DNA of 64,000 bases. Source: Vanessa cardui. Taxonomy: Eukaryota; Arthropoda; Insecta; Lepidoptera; Nymphalidae. Shown one piece after another: positions 33,986 through 43,826 of the stretch (position 1 is the first letter of the stretch; each line of letters begins with the position of its first letter). The stretch lies in assembly GCF_905220365.1 (NCBI RefSeq), contig NC_061135.1:12987501-13051500 (forward strand). The letters run 5' to 3'. A program made the translations under genes and the position numbers. Below the pieces are notes generated by a model. That model saw only the letters and a list, made by a program, of their open reading frames with translations. It did no database searches and had not been told where the DNA came from.

Positions 33986-36900
33986 ACTCATTAATAATAG
34001 AACTAGGAGGGTGTTTTTCACCGTCTCCATGCAATAGCCCAACCGTAACAATAACTTCAAATAACTCATCATTCAGATTTTCTCCCATGTCATCATCATC
34101 TAGTAGCATGCCTTTAGAGGATGTTGTGCAACCGACGCTTTCTGTCAATAAACCTGCACCCACCACTAATGGCCTTAAAAAGCGTAGGAAATGGGGTCCC
34201 GATATTAATAAATTTATCCTGCGCAAATATCTAGAGATTACTAAATTGGAAACTGACACAAAAGCATATCTTACACCATTGTACGAAAACTTTAGTAAAA
34301 TGTATCCTGATATGAACGACGTAACTCGACAACGACTTGGTGATCAGCGGAGAGCTATAATTCAAAAAAAGTTATTACCCCAATCTACAATAGACCAAAT
34401 TTACAATCAAGTCAAAACGGAATTGCAAAGTATATCATCCACAAATACTCAATCTCAGTATTCAACATTGAACATCTCTACATCAAATAACACAAACAGA
34501 AATTTAAAAACACCCACACAACAGGCACGTATGAAGTGGACGAAAGAACACAATGAGGCAATAATAAGAGCATACTACAAAATAACTCAACTAGAATCAA
34601 ATATAACCGCATATAGGCAACCACTTCACCAGGCTTTTATTGACACTTTTCCACACTTAGCACATATATCGGAACAAAGAATTGCTGATCAGAGGCGTCT
34701 CATTTTTACTAACAACTATGTCAGCAAGGATAAGCGCGAAGCGATTAAAGAAGAAGTTGCACAAGAATTAAATAGACATGTAAATACCCAAATTCAAAAC
34801 CCAGATGTTCAAAATTGTAGTGATTCAACCTCTCAAACTATGGTACACTCAGAAACTACGCAAAGTAACAGCTACATACAAACACCTAACACACAAACTC
34901 ATATAACACCTTTAGTAAATCAACGAACACAGACACAAGATACGCTCCAAATAGATAATATAGATCTAAGAAATGAGATGATGGATGGTAGTTTAGAAAA
35001 AGAACTTTTGGAGAAACTTCGAGAGACACTAGAAATGTACACAGATATAATTCCAGAAATTAGACCAAAATTACCAAGGATAAAAGAAAACAAAGAACTA
35101 TACAGACTAGTCAATATATTTAACAAAAATATCTTACACAAATTTGTAAAAGATGATACAACTATTTCAGAAGTTCACACTCTAATCTACTGCACAGCAA
35201 TGGTCATAAGTAAGCAAATAGGATACAAAGTACGAATAAATAATGACAGACAACATGTCACACCTGAAAAACAACCATGGCAAATTAGGTTAGAAAAAGA
35301 CATAGCAGCTCTAAGAGTGGAAATAGGAAGATTAAGCCAATATGTTAGAAACAATAGATCGAAGAAAATCATACGCGAAGTAACTTTAATTTTAAGTAAG
35401 AATAAAGTACATTCATCTCACGAAGGGAATAATATTACACCACAAGATGTTTTAGACACACTTAAACAAAAATTAGCGCTAAAATCACATAGACTAGCTC
35501 GTTACTTAAAGGCTCTAAAGAGGAAACAAGACAACAAACTATTTATTACTAATGAAAAAGGTTTTTACAGGCAATTAGAACATAATGGTAGCAAAAATAA
35601 TAACCTTAAAAATTCAGAAATACCGGATACAGATGACCTCAAAAACTACTGGGCCGAATTATGGGAAAAAAGTGAGTGTCATAACGAAGAAGCAAAGTGG
35701 ATAAAGGAAGAGGAAAGAAAATGGGAAGGTATTGAAGAAATGGAATTTTTAGATTTAACAAGAGAAGATATTGAAACAGTAACGCGAAAAATGAAAAACT
35801 GGAAGGCTGCGGGGTTAGATGGTGTACAAAACTTTTGGTTTAAAAAACTTACTTTTCTACACGAGATACTTGCTAAAAAATGTACAGAACTGATTAAAGG
35901 AGAAGCTCAATTACCAGACTTTGTAACAAAAGGTATAACCCATATGCTACCAAAAAGCAAAGATACATCAAACCCATCTCAGTATAGACCAATTACTTGT
36001 TTGCCAACCTTATACAAACTAATTACGTCCTGCATATCCAATAAAATTAAATCGCATATAGAATCCAATAACATATTAGCAGAAGAGCAAAAAGGTTGTA
36101 GGCAGAGTCATAGGGGATGTAAGGAACAGTTAATTATTGATTCTACAATTCTAAAACAAGCACAAAAATACAGTAAAAATTTACATGTAACATACATCGA
36201 CTACAAAAAAGCTTTTGACAGTGTACCACATTCTTGGTTAATTAGAGTTCTTCAAATCTATAAAGTAAACCCGACAATAATAACATTCCTGGAAGATGTC
36301 ATGACCAAATGGAAAACAACTTTATCCCTTTCCAACGGGACTTCCAAAATAATCACAGATGAAATTCATATTTGTAACGGCATTTTTCAGGGTGATTCTC
36401 TCAGTCCCCTATGGTTCTGCCTTGCACTTAACCCACTTTCGCATTTACTTAACCAATCTAAAAACGGATACAAGCTATCTAACAGTACAGCAATAACGCA
36501 TCTTATGTATATGGATGACATCAAGTTATATGGTAAATCAGATAATGATATGAAAGACCTCCTAACAATAACAGCGAACTTCAGTAAAGATATCCACATG
36601 ACGTTTGGACTTGATAAATGCAAAACTTTACACATTCACAATGGAAAGATATTGAAAGGAGATTATAATATAAATAATGAAATAAATATTACAGCAATGG
36701 ACATAAACCACACATATAAGTATCTAGGCATACAACAAAACAAATACATAAATCACACACAAACTAAAAAAGAACTTACATCAGAATATCTAAGAAGAGT
36801 CAATATCATATGTAGAAAGAAACTTAATTCTAGAAATTTGTTTAAAGCTCTCAATACTTACGCCGTTCCTATACTGACATACTCATTTGCTATAATTAAA

Positions 36901-38137
36901 TGGACCAATACAGATATATCTCACTTACAAACTAAAACAAGAACTTCATTAACTAAACACAAATACCTCCACCCAAAATCTGCCATTGAAAGAATGACCA
37001 TTAAAAGAGAGAAAGGGGGAAGAGGACTAATTGATCTAAAAATATTGTGGGAAAGCCAAATAAATAACCTGAGAATTTTTTTCTATAGCAAAACTGAGAG
37101 TCCAATACACAGAGCCGTGGTAGACATAGACGATAAAATGACACCACAAAATTTAAAAGAAAAGCACGTTACTTATAAGTTAAAGAATATCACCGAAAAG
37201 GAAAAACTAGATACATGGCGACAAAAACAGCTACATGGCAGACACATTAAAGACTTAGAACAACAACACATTGATTCACCAGCTTCAAACAAATGGCTAA
37301 AATTAGGTTACTTATTCCCAGAAACAGAAGGATTCTTGATTTCAATACAAGACCAAGTCATCAACACTAAAAATTACAGGAAACATATAATTAAAGATCC
37401 CAGCGCACTAGACGACCGATGTAGAAAATGCCACAAAAACCCAGAAACCATTCAGCACATAATAAATGCATGTCCACTTTTAACACAAAACGACTACACC
37501 CACCGACATAACCAAATCGCATATTTTATACATCAAAAACTTGCTATTAAATATAAACTGTTACCGCCAAAAGTAGAACCATACTACCAGTACACACCCA
37601 AAGCCGTTCTGGAGAGTCCCCGTTTTAGGATGTACTTTGACCGAGCTATACTAACAGACAAAACGATTTATTGCAATAGACCAGACATCACCGTAGTTGA
37701 TAAAGCGAATAAAACTGCATATTTAATAGACATAGCCGTTCCAAATACCCATAATATTAATCAAACAATTGCAGATAAAATACATAAATATTCGGAACTT
37801 AAAGAAGAGATTCTTAGAATATGGAATTTGGACAAAGTTTACATCGTTCCACTGGTACTCTCCAGTACGGGAGTAATTCCTAACCATCTACACCATAGTA
37901 TTAAATTACTACAACTCCCAGAAAATACATATATCACCATGCAAAAAGCTGCCATTCTAAATACATGCCGTATTGTCCGTCGTTTTCTTCAGGATGAACC
38001 TACATCGAACGTATTACCTAATTAAATGCATAAATTAGATCATTTACTTGGCTATGCCCGTAAATGATCTACAAAAATACCAGCTCTCATGCTGAGAAAA
38101 ACATATATACAGAAATAATAATAATAATAACTCATTA
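33986..38137 (+). mobile_element. Full-length Dong/R4-type non-LTR retrotransposon
   Basis: The element spans about 33,994-38,129 and carries a single long frame. It ends in (TAA)5 (38,116-38,130), and an 8-bp direct repeat ACTCATTA lies at 33,986-33,993 and 38,130-38,137, a plausible target duplication. Dong elements of Bombyx insert in TAA repeats, which fits both the ATAATA at the 5' junction and the TAA run at the 3' end. The 5' UTR is only about 93 bp and the 3' UTR about 90 bp, containing a small stem (ATCATTTAC..GTAAATGAT). No frameshift or stop is present, so this copy may be recent and competent. Confidence 0.85.
34087..38025 (+). CDS. Dong/R4-type retrotransposon polyprotein (Myb-like, RT, CCHC, REL endonuclease)
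   Basis: This single 1,312-residue protein would bind its target DNA, nick it and prime reverse transcription of its own RNA at the nick. From the N-terminus: a Ser-rich start; two copies of a Myb/SANT-like motif (about residues 34-92 and 147-208, Trp36 and Trp151 each 50 residues before DQRR); helical, charged linkers; the reverse transcriptase with YID (Asp705), the fingers-type PSQYRPITCLP and QGDSLSP motifs, and YMDD (Asp810, Asp811); a thumb region; a CX2CX8HX4C knuckle (Cys1112, Cys1115, His1124, Cys1129); and a restriction-like endonuclease with RPD (Asp1200), Asp1215 fourteen residues further on and KIHKY (1231-1235). ATG 34,087 is the first in frame; the frame is open back to a stop at 33,973-33,975 but has no earlier ATG. 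It has no APE endonuclease, which excludes jockey, R1 and RTE types. R2, NeSL and CRE share the endonuclease; the TAA target favours Dong/R4. Confidence 0.9.
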   Translation: MSSSSSSMPLEDVVQPTLSVNKPAPTTNGLKKRRKWGPDINKFILRKYLEITKLETDTKAYLTPLYENFSKMYPDMNDVTRQRLGDQRRAIIQKKLLPQSTIDQIYNQVKTELQSISSTNTQSQYSTLNISTSNNTNRNLKTPTQQARMKWTKEHNEAIIRAYYKITQLESNITAYRQPLHQAFIDTFPHLAHISEQRIADQRRLIFTNNYVSKDKREAIKEEVAQELNRHVNTQIQNPDVQNCSDSTSQTMVHSETTQSNSYIQTPNTQTHITPLVNQRTQTQDTLQIDNIDLRNEMMDGSLEKELLEKLRETLEMYTDIIPEIRPKLPRIKENKELYRLVNIFNKNILHKFVKDDTTISEVHTLIYCTAMVISKQIGYKVRINNDRQHVTPEKQPWQIRLEKDIAALRVEIGRLSQYVRNNRSKKIIREVTLILSKNKVHSSHEGNNITPQDVLDTLKQKLALKSHRLARYLKALKRKQDNKLFITNEKGFYRQLEHNGSKNNNLKNSEIPDTDDLKNYWAELWEKSECHNEEAKWIKEEERKWEGIEEMEFLDLTREDIETVTRKMKNWKAAGLDGVQNFWFKKLTFLHEILAKKCTELIKGEAQLPDFVTKGITHMLPKSKDTSNPSQYRPITCLPTLYKLITSCISNKIKSHIESNNILAEEQKGCRQSHRGCKEQLIIDSTILKQAQKYSKNLHVTYIDYKKAFDSVPHSWLIRVLQIYKVNPTIITFLEDVMTKWKTTLSLSNGTSKIITDEIHICNGIFQGDSLSPLWFCLALNPLSHLLNQSKNGYKLSNSTAITHLMYMDDIKLYGKSDNDMKDLLTITANFSKDIHMTFGLDKCKTLHIHNGKILKGDYNINNEINITAMDINHTYKYLGIQQNKYINHTQTKKELTSEYLRRVNIICRKKLNSRNLFKALNTYAVPILTYSFAIIKWTNTDISHLQTKTRTSLTKHKYLHPKSAIERMTIKREKGGRGLIDLKILWESQINNLRIFFYSKTESPIHRAVVDIDDKMTPQNLKEKHVTYKLKNITEKEKLDTWRQKQLHGRHIKDLEQQHIDSPASNKWLKLGYLFPETEGFLISIQDQVINTKNYRKHIIKDPSALDDRCRKCHKNPETIQHIINACPLLTQNDYTHRHNQIAYFIHQKLAIKYKLLPPKVEPYYQYTPKAVLESPRFRMYFDRAILTDKTIYCNRPDITVVDKANKTAYLIDIAVPNTHNINQTIADKIHKYSELKEEILRIWNLDKVYIVPLVLSSTGVIPNHLHHSIKLLQLPENTYITMQKAAILNTCRIVRRFLQDEPTSNVLPN

Positions 38138-38930
38138 TTGTACACACACAAGAAAAAACTTACATTCAATAACACAATATAAAAAAAAATCTACAACAGG
38201 CGGTCTTATTGCTTAAGAGCAATTTCTTCTTATCGATTACCAGCGTGGAGGAGATAATGTGAAAATACGAAAAGCGGGTGTACAGAGGTTAAATGTTATA
38301 TGAAATTATATTTATACACAGATTACTAAACACACCTAACAATAAACAAAATAAATACACTACACGAATACATGTACGCATATATCGAAACATATAAACA
38401 TACTCATTGTATATAGTGTATTTCAATGTCATCATTATATATAGTTATACTTATTGTATGTACCGAGTGCGCGATTCGGAACGCATGGCTTGTGTTACAT
38501 CTAAAACTGAACTATATCCCTCCTAGAAGTAAAAAGAAGTATCGCCGTATATAACTACACAAACTAGAAATAAAATAATAGTAATTAATACCAGAGATAT
38601 ACATTACACTTTGGTACGACCTTTTAAAAGTTTTAGCATCAATGCGTCCCCGGATCGTAGTTAAGCAGATCTCAGGTAGACCTAGTTTTTAAGCCTAAGT
38701 AACCTGGCGTCTCTCCAAAAAATGAAATAACCACGTTAAATATAAATGTCCTTTTAGAATTTCGTATGAATGGCTCGCGAGATTAAATTTTGGCGCATTT
38801 TCATAGGTAACTGATGAAATATGCCTGTACGATTTTTATATCGTCGTATTTATGAATAGTGCTGATATTTTCTTAAAGTTAGTGTCTAAACTACGTGAAT
38901 AAACTAATTTTAAGTATTATGTAAATACAC
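38131..38930. other. AT-rich flank of Dong/R4 element
   Basis: The phrase 'aggcggtcttattgcttaag' (38,199-38,218) is a common lepidopteran LINE 3' UTR motif, but the rest of that element is not evident. No genes. Confidence 0.4.
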
Positions 38931-38935
38931 AGCTG

Positions 38936-39185
38936 TGCCCGCGACTTTATGCGCTTTTGAATTTAACACAAAAAAATGTTCCAGCCTTAAGTTATTCGTT
39001 ATTATTAGTTATATTAATACGTAAGCTAGTGAAAATCCCGATCCCGTCAAAATCGGTCTAGCCGTTCCAGAGATTAGACGGAACAAACAGACAGACAGAC
39101 AAAATTTGAAAAATTTTAATTTGGTATATGTATCGTGTATAAGTAGTTATATAGATATTACAAACGGACACTCCAATTTTATTAA
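38936..39185 (+). repeat. Family E LINE-like 3' region
   Basis: 'agctgtgcccgcgacttta', 'tcggtctagccgttccag', 'aacaaacagacagacagac', 'ttggtatatgtatcgtgt' in the same order as 6,003-6,240, continuing to 'cactccaattttatt' as in 58,708-58,870. Confidence 0.7.
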
Positions 39186-39224
39186 ATGTATTTTATAGAT
39201 TCAAAGGAAAATAGTTTCTGTAAA

Positions 39225-39330
39225 CCATAACCGCGTAGAATGCTGGCTGCAATACTAGCAGTATCTCCCCGTTGAAATGCAATTCCGATTCTCAAAACTC
39301 TCAGGAGGACTCAAATTCTCTAAGGAGGTA
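39225..39330 (-). pseudogene. Fragment of an RT-associated protein, same family as 53.8-54.3 kb
   Basis: The minus strand reads VLRIGIAFQRGDTASIAASI (ends about 39,228). It aligns with QRIGISIQRGNAASILATIP at 53,832-54,077. Stops lie just upstream. It is only the last 30-odd residues of that protein. Confidence 0.65.
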
Positions 39331-39691
39331 TGATATTCACTTCTTTTTTTATTAAGAACAAAGACAAAAACTGAGTGCTTTATCCGTAAACAGCTCACAG
39401 ATATAATTTGGAATTAGAGATGAAATGTGCTAATTGCGCAAATAGTCGTTTGAGCGCCATTTTACGGGACCAATGTGTCAACGCTTGTAGCGTCCCAGAA
39501 TAGGGAGTTGGCGGTGTTCTTAATTCAAAATTCCTAGGTAGCCAGTGTTAGTTTATTCTCCGGTAATACTTATGGAAACTCATTTTTACCTTACTCTTGA
39601 TAATTTGTTTGCACTATTTAAGTATTTTGATACTATTTATTTACATAGGATGTGTAGGCAAATTCCCCACGTTTGGTATGTTCTTCTTTAG

Positions 39692-39925
39692 TACAGTAGA
39701 ACGCAGATTAACCGAATTACCAATTATCCGAATCGGTCTTTCAAAAAATTAAAACCAAGTATTTTTTGTTTTGTTTTGATGTAACAAGTTGATATTTACT
39801 GGCGTCCTGATATAAATTTAACTGTTATGGTGGTGACAGACCCTTTTTCTTCATTACCATTATATGTCCGATTATCCGAATCGACTTCGAATCTAAATAA
39901 TTCGGATAACCGGCGTTCTACTGTA
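39692..39925. mobile_element. pogo/Tigger-like MITE, 230 bp, TA target
   Basis: Terminal inverted repeats of about 26 bp begin CAGTAGAACGC (39,694) and end GCGTTCTACTG (39,923), with TA on each side (39,692-39,693 and 39,924-39,925). Subterminal copies of ATTATCCGAATC (39,722-39,733 and, inverted or direct, near 39,869-39,906) resemble transposase-binding sites of pogo/Tigger elements. It contains no transposase, so it must have been moved in trans. Confidence 0.9.
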
Positions 39926-40143
39926 ATATCATGAGGTGTTATTGATTAGAGAATAAAATCAATAATATTTTTTTCGAATCGGTACGATCTTACATTATTG
40001 CCGATCTTGTACAAACGCACTAAACTTATATCGATCACACATTAACTAGTCCAAATTTCCATCACAGTTATACTTTATCAGTCAATTTTTTATTACCAAA
40101 CTTATTTTTTCTGTAAGTACAAGTCAATCTTTTACTAAAAAAA

Positions 40144-40343
40144 ACAAACCAATAAATAATGAAACAATTACCGTTTCACTGTAAAGTCTAGCATTCCTTT
40201 CAACCAAAGACATCCCAAGTGCTCAGAAATGTGCAATAGTATTCAATTTATTTGAAATTCAAATTGTACGTTTAAATAAATAAAATAATCATGACCTGTT
40301 TAAAATGCGTCTCAGTTTGCGCATCCACAATTTATTAATAAAT
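40144..40343 (+). repeat. 200-bp dispersed repeat, copy 1
   Basis: It matches 46,818-47,015 in the same orientation at roughly 90% by eye: 'aaacaattaccgtttc', 'caaccaaagacatcccaag', 'tcagaaatgtgcaatagta', 'aattgtacgtttaaataa'. It has no coding, inverted ends or A-tail. Confidence 0.85.
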
Positions 40344-40376
40344 ACTAAATAAGACTATACCATTTACAATTAAAAG

Positions 40377-40673
40377 GCTGAGATGGCCCAGTGGTTAGAA
40401 CGCGTGTATCCTAACCGATGATTGCGGATTCAAGTCCAGGCAAGCACCACATATATAAATATAATAATGTGCTTAATTTGCTCGTGCTCGGCGGTGAAAG
40501 AAAACATCGTGAGGAAACCTGCACGGGTCTAATTTCATCGAAATTCTGCCACATGTGCATTCCACGAACCCACATTGGAACAGCTTGGTGGAATATGTTC
40601 CAAAACCCTCTCCTTAATGGAAGAAGAGGCCTTATATCAGCAGTGGGAAATATACAAGCTGTTACTTTACTTT
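40377..40673 (+). repeat. SINE A copy, near full length, ACTTT tail
   Basis: Head 'gagatggcccagtggttag', a slightly changed B box ('ggattcaagtcc'), body with 'ggtgaaagaaaacatcgtg' and end 'cagtgggaaatatacaagc'. It lies 34 bp after the 200-bp dispersed repeat. A 92-codon frame through it is not a gene. Confidence 0.9.
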
Positions 40674-41458
40674 TAATTACAAGTATTAAAACATAAACTG
40701 CTCAACGAATATATCATAGGAGCGACCTAATTGCTTTTTGAGAGCGGTATATCAAAATGTTTTAGAATTTAGTATCATCCCTTTAGAAATTAATCCACCA
40801 TACGCCAAAGTTGCGGGCTAGCGGAAATACCACTCTAACTTCTCTCTTAGACTAGTTTCTTATTATTATACAACGATACTACATAATATAATATTAAAAT
40901 AGTAGTATTACTTAGGAAATTAGTATCGAGTTTTGTAGTGTAGTATTTTGATGTGTTTTGTACTCATTATAGTTTCTACTGTAAAAATATTTATTATTTT
41001 ATTTATTGATTTATTGAATACGAGTATACATGCTTTGTTTATAAGGACAACGATGTAACAAAAACCCCACTGGATTTATCCGTACATCGGTATTCGTTGT
41101 CAACATTTATACAATAATAAAAAAATAAATATAAATTAAACAAAACGTAGGTACATATCAAAGCTTCAAATAAACAAAACAGCGATAAAGGAAGAATAAC
41201 ATCGTTTAGTATAGCGTATACAGGTGTTCCATGTATTATTTTAATTATGTTATGTTTGAAAAATATACATTAAGCTTTTTTTAATGTTTTTTACATTTAT
41301 TTCCTGTGTTAAATTGTATGATAGACCGTTCAATAATGTTGGTATAAGGTATTCTAAGGTATATTTAATATATAACACATTTCCAAAAACAAAGCGTAAA
41401 CCCTTATGATATGGAGTGTTAATTTTTAATTAATAATTTAAAAAACTGTGCATATGCA
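40674..41458. other. Unassigned AT-rich sequence
   Basis: No feature recognised up to the sharp GC rise at the R1-type insertion. Confidence 0.4.
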
Positions 41459-42879
41459 GATGATAATTATCAGTCGGAACGGCTCTCACCGTGGACCGCA
41501 TGGAAATGCTGGGCTTGAGGGTCTCCATATCCAAAACGGGGGCCATCCTCTTCCACGGACCACGGAAAGGACCCCCACGAGGGGCGAGTATCACCGTCCA
41601 GGGGACAGCGATCAAGGTGCAGGCCCAGATGAAGTATCTGGGCCTGATTCTGGACGGACGATGGAGCTTCGGGCAGCATTTTGTCCATCTCGGCCCGAGG
41701 CTCATCAACGCCGCTGCCGCTCTCGGTCACCTCCTTCCGAATGTGGGGGGGCCAGGATCCCTATGTCGGCGTCTATATTCCGGCGTAGTGAGGTCGATGG
41801 CGCTGTACGGTGCCCCGATCTGGATAGACGCCCTTACCGCTAAAAATCGGGCCCTACTGCGAAAGCCGCAGAGGGTCATAGCGGTGAGAGGCATCAGAGG
41901 GTACCGTACGGTGTCGTGGACTGCGGTGACACTTCTCGCGGACGATCCGCCCTGGGAGCTCCAGGCGGAGGTGCTCGCGGAAGTGTACCGGTTTCGGGTC
42001 GAGGTGAGGAACCGCGGCGACCGTCCAGGGTCAACGGAGATCGGGCGGATCAGGACTCTAGCCCAGCAAGCCCTGATCGTCCGATGGCAGGAGGATCTGG
42101 GGTCACCCACAGCAGGCCTGGCGACAGTGGAGGCGATCCGTCCCCACTTGAGTCGCTGGGTTGAAAGGAAGCACGGCACACTGTCGTACAGAATGACGCA
42201 GGTACTTACCGGGCACGGATGCTTCGGTAAGTACCTGCACGCGATAGCGCAGCGGGAGGAAACACCCTCCTGCCACGAGTGTGGTGCGCCAGTGGACACT
42301 GCGTACCACACCCTGTACGAGTGTGCTGCGTGGGGACCCCAGAGGCACATCCTTGCGGCGACTATGGGTGGAGACCTCTCGCTACCGAGCGTTATCAACG
42401 CCATGCTCAGTAGCGAGATGTGCTGGTCAGAGATGCGCTCCTTCTGCGAAAGTGTCATGTCGCAGAAGGAAGCCGCGGAGCGGGAGCGGGAAAATAATGC
42501 CGCCGCCGACTCGCTCCGCAGAAGACGACCGGGGAGGAGGAAAAGGCGCTACGCGCACCTTCTCCCCCCGCTTCAATAGGCGCCGCAGGGACCAGGGGGG
42601 GTCCCAGTACCCCGGGAATTCCCCGTAAGAGTTGGAGGCCCGCATAGGCGGGCCGACCGTCAGGGCGTCACGGTAGCATGCGTAAGCGATCCCGTGGCGT
42701 CCGCCGAAAGACGGAGAGGGTACCGCTGGTTTTTTAGTGGGTAAACCCGGCGTACTTGGGCGCACTAGGCGTCCAGGGCTCCGGGGAGTCCCACACACCC
42801 CCCCACTTTCCATCACGTGGGGGAAGCGCGTAAAGCGTTTTTCCAGCGAGAAATAAAAAAAAAAAGATAATAATTATCA
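41459..42879 (+). mobile_element. 5'-truncated R1-clade non-LTR retrotransposon with 14-bp target duplication
   Basis: The element (41,473-42,865) is a GC-rich island in AT-rich DNA. GATGATAATTATCA (41,459-41,472) and GATAATAATTATCA (42,866-42,879) flank it with one difference, a target-site duplication of R1-like length. The 3' UTR carries 'ggttttttagtgggtaaacc', familiar from lepidopteran R1-type elements, and ends in an A-run. The 5' truncation falls within the RT. Insertion is outside rDNA, so this is not canonical R1. Confidence 0.9.
41473..42579 (+). pseudogene. R1-clade polyprotein C-terminus (RT thumb to CCHC knuckle)
   Basis: The frame is open from the truncation point at 41,473 to a TAG-type stop ending 42,579, about 368 codons with no internal stop. 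It starts just after the RT catalytic YxDD box, with LGLRVSISKTGAILFHGPR and then MKYLGLILDGRWSFGQHF, the thumb-side region of R1-type RTs. It continues with SMALYGAPIW and ends with the CHECGAPVDTAYHTLYEC knuckle (CX2CX8HX4C) and an Arg-rich tail. The APE endonuclease, gag-like ORF1 and RT catalytic Asps are absent, so it is inactive. The intact frame suggests little time since insertion. The GTG at 41,491 is not a real start. Overlapping frames on both strands come from the high GC. Confidence 0.9.
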
Positions 42880-43187
42880 ATTTTCCTAGATTCGATCAAA
42901 ATGTTGTTAGACTGCACATCTACAGTTTGTTTTTAATTATTTAAATATTAACACTTGTCCATATTATATGGGTTAACGCATTGGTTTTGGGAAAATATAA
43001 TAAATATTTCCACTTGCGTGGTTGTTTTCTTCATAATACGTATGAAAAACTATTACACGCTTTACAACGCATGCTAGCCTAATGACTACCTAATGGTACT
43101 CATTTGGTTAGCGTGCGTTGTACTACCTTATAGTATAATCATCATTATCGTCAAGAACCAATCATAATCAATTCCTTAAACTCAACT
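42880..43187. other. Unassigned AT-rich sequence
   Basis: No feature recognised. Confidence 0.4.
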
Positions 43188-43320
43188 CTTAACTTAATTT
43201 AATATAGAAGTATTTACACTTTCTTATTGATGGTCAATTGAAACAGTACCACCGGTTTGGAAAAGAAAATACCCTGACCTGAGAAAGAAACTCAGTGGGT
43301 TTTTTTTTTGTCTCAAATAT
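43188..43320 (-). repeat. Family C LINE 3' end
   Basis: 'accaccggtttggaaaag', 'accctgacctgagaaagaaa' and 'ctcagtgggttttttttttg' read as the reverse of the family's 3' UTR. About 15 bp of the usual 'gaagaaccggcg' is missing. Confidence 0.8.
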
Positions 43321-43540
43321 TATACAAAAAATTTTACTTCCAGACAATCAGATATATGATATAAATTGCCCAAATTAATATGACGATTTTTTCCCATCAT
43401 AATAGGGCTTATAATTCTGTTAGTTCAAAATCGTCCTCACTTTCAATACACCAACATCAACTCTTTCCGATTTTCCACAGCCGTTTATGTCAACCACTAG
43501 ACCAGTTTAGTTTGATTATGTATAACTATATTCTATTTAT

Positions 43541-43824
43541 TTGGTGGTAGGGCTTTGTGCTAGCCCTTCTAGGTAGGTACCACCCACTCATCAGTTATTC
43601 GTCTGCCAAATAACAGTACTCAGTATTGTTGTGTTCCAGTTTGAAGGGTGAGTGAGCCAGTGTAACTACAGGCACAAGGGACATATTAGTTCCCAAGGTT
43701 GGTGGCACATTGACGATGTAAAGAATAGCTAATATTTCTTACAGCGTCATTGTCTATGGGTGATGGTGACCACTTACCATCAGGTAGCCCATATGCTCGC
43801 CCAACCTATACCATAAAAAAATAC
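43541..43824 (+). repeat. Family B copy with A-tail
   Basis: From 'ttggtggtagggctttgtg' to 'ccaacctataccataaaaaaa', with two small deletions (after 'acat' near 43,685 and near 43,798). It is followed at once by a family G copy. Confidence 0.9.
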
Positions 43825-43826
43825 TA

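Noticed and set aside
33984..34259. 91-codon minus frame over the start of the retrotransposon
   Set aside because: It is a shadow of the intact plus-strand polyprotein.
36130..36230. Idea that the polyprotein is an R2 (28S-specific) element
   Set aside because: The flanks are AT-rich with a TAA repeat and not 28S rDNA, and the N-terminus has Myb-like repeats without the R2 zinc finger.
41449..41466. Apparent CAYADD codons just upstream of the R1-type frame, like an RT catalytic box
   Set aside because: They lie in the AT-rich flank, partly inside the 14-bp target duplication that recurs at 42,866, and are out of frame with the element. The resemblance is coincidental.
41448..42816. Several long frames on both strands over the GC-rich insert (for example 41,727-42,458 minus, 243 codons)
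   Set aside because: They are shadows of the R1 C-terminal frame in GC-rich DNA; only the frame ending at 42,579 carries RT and CCHC motifs.
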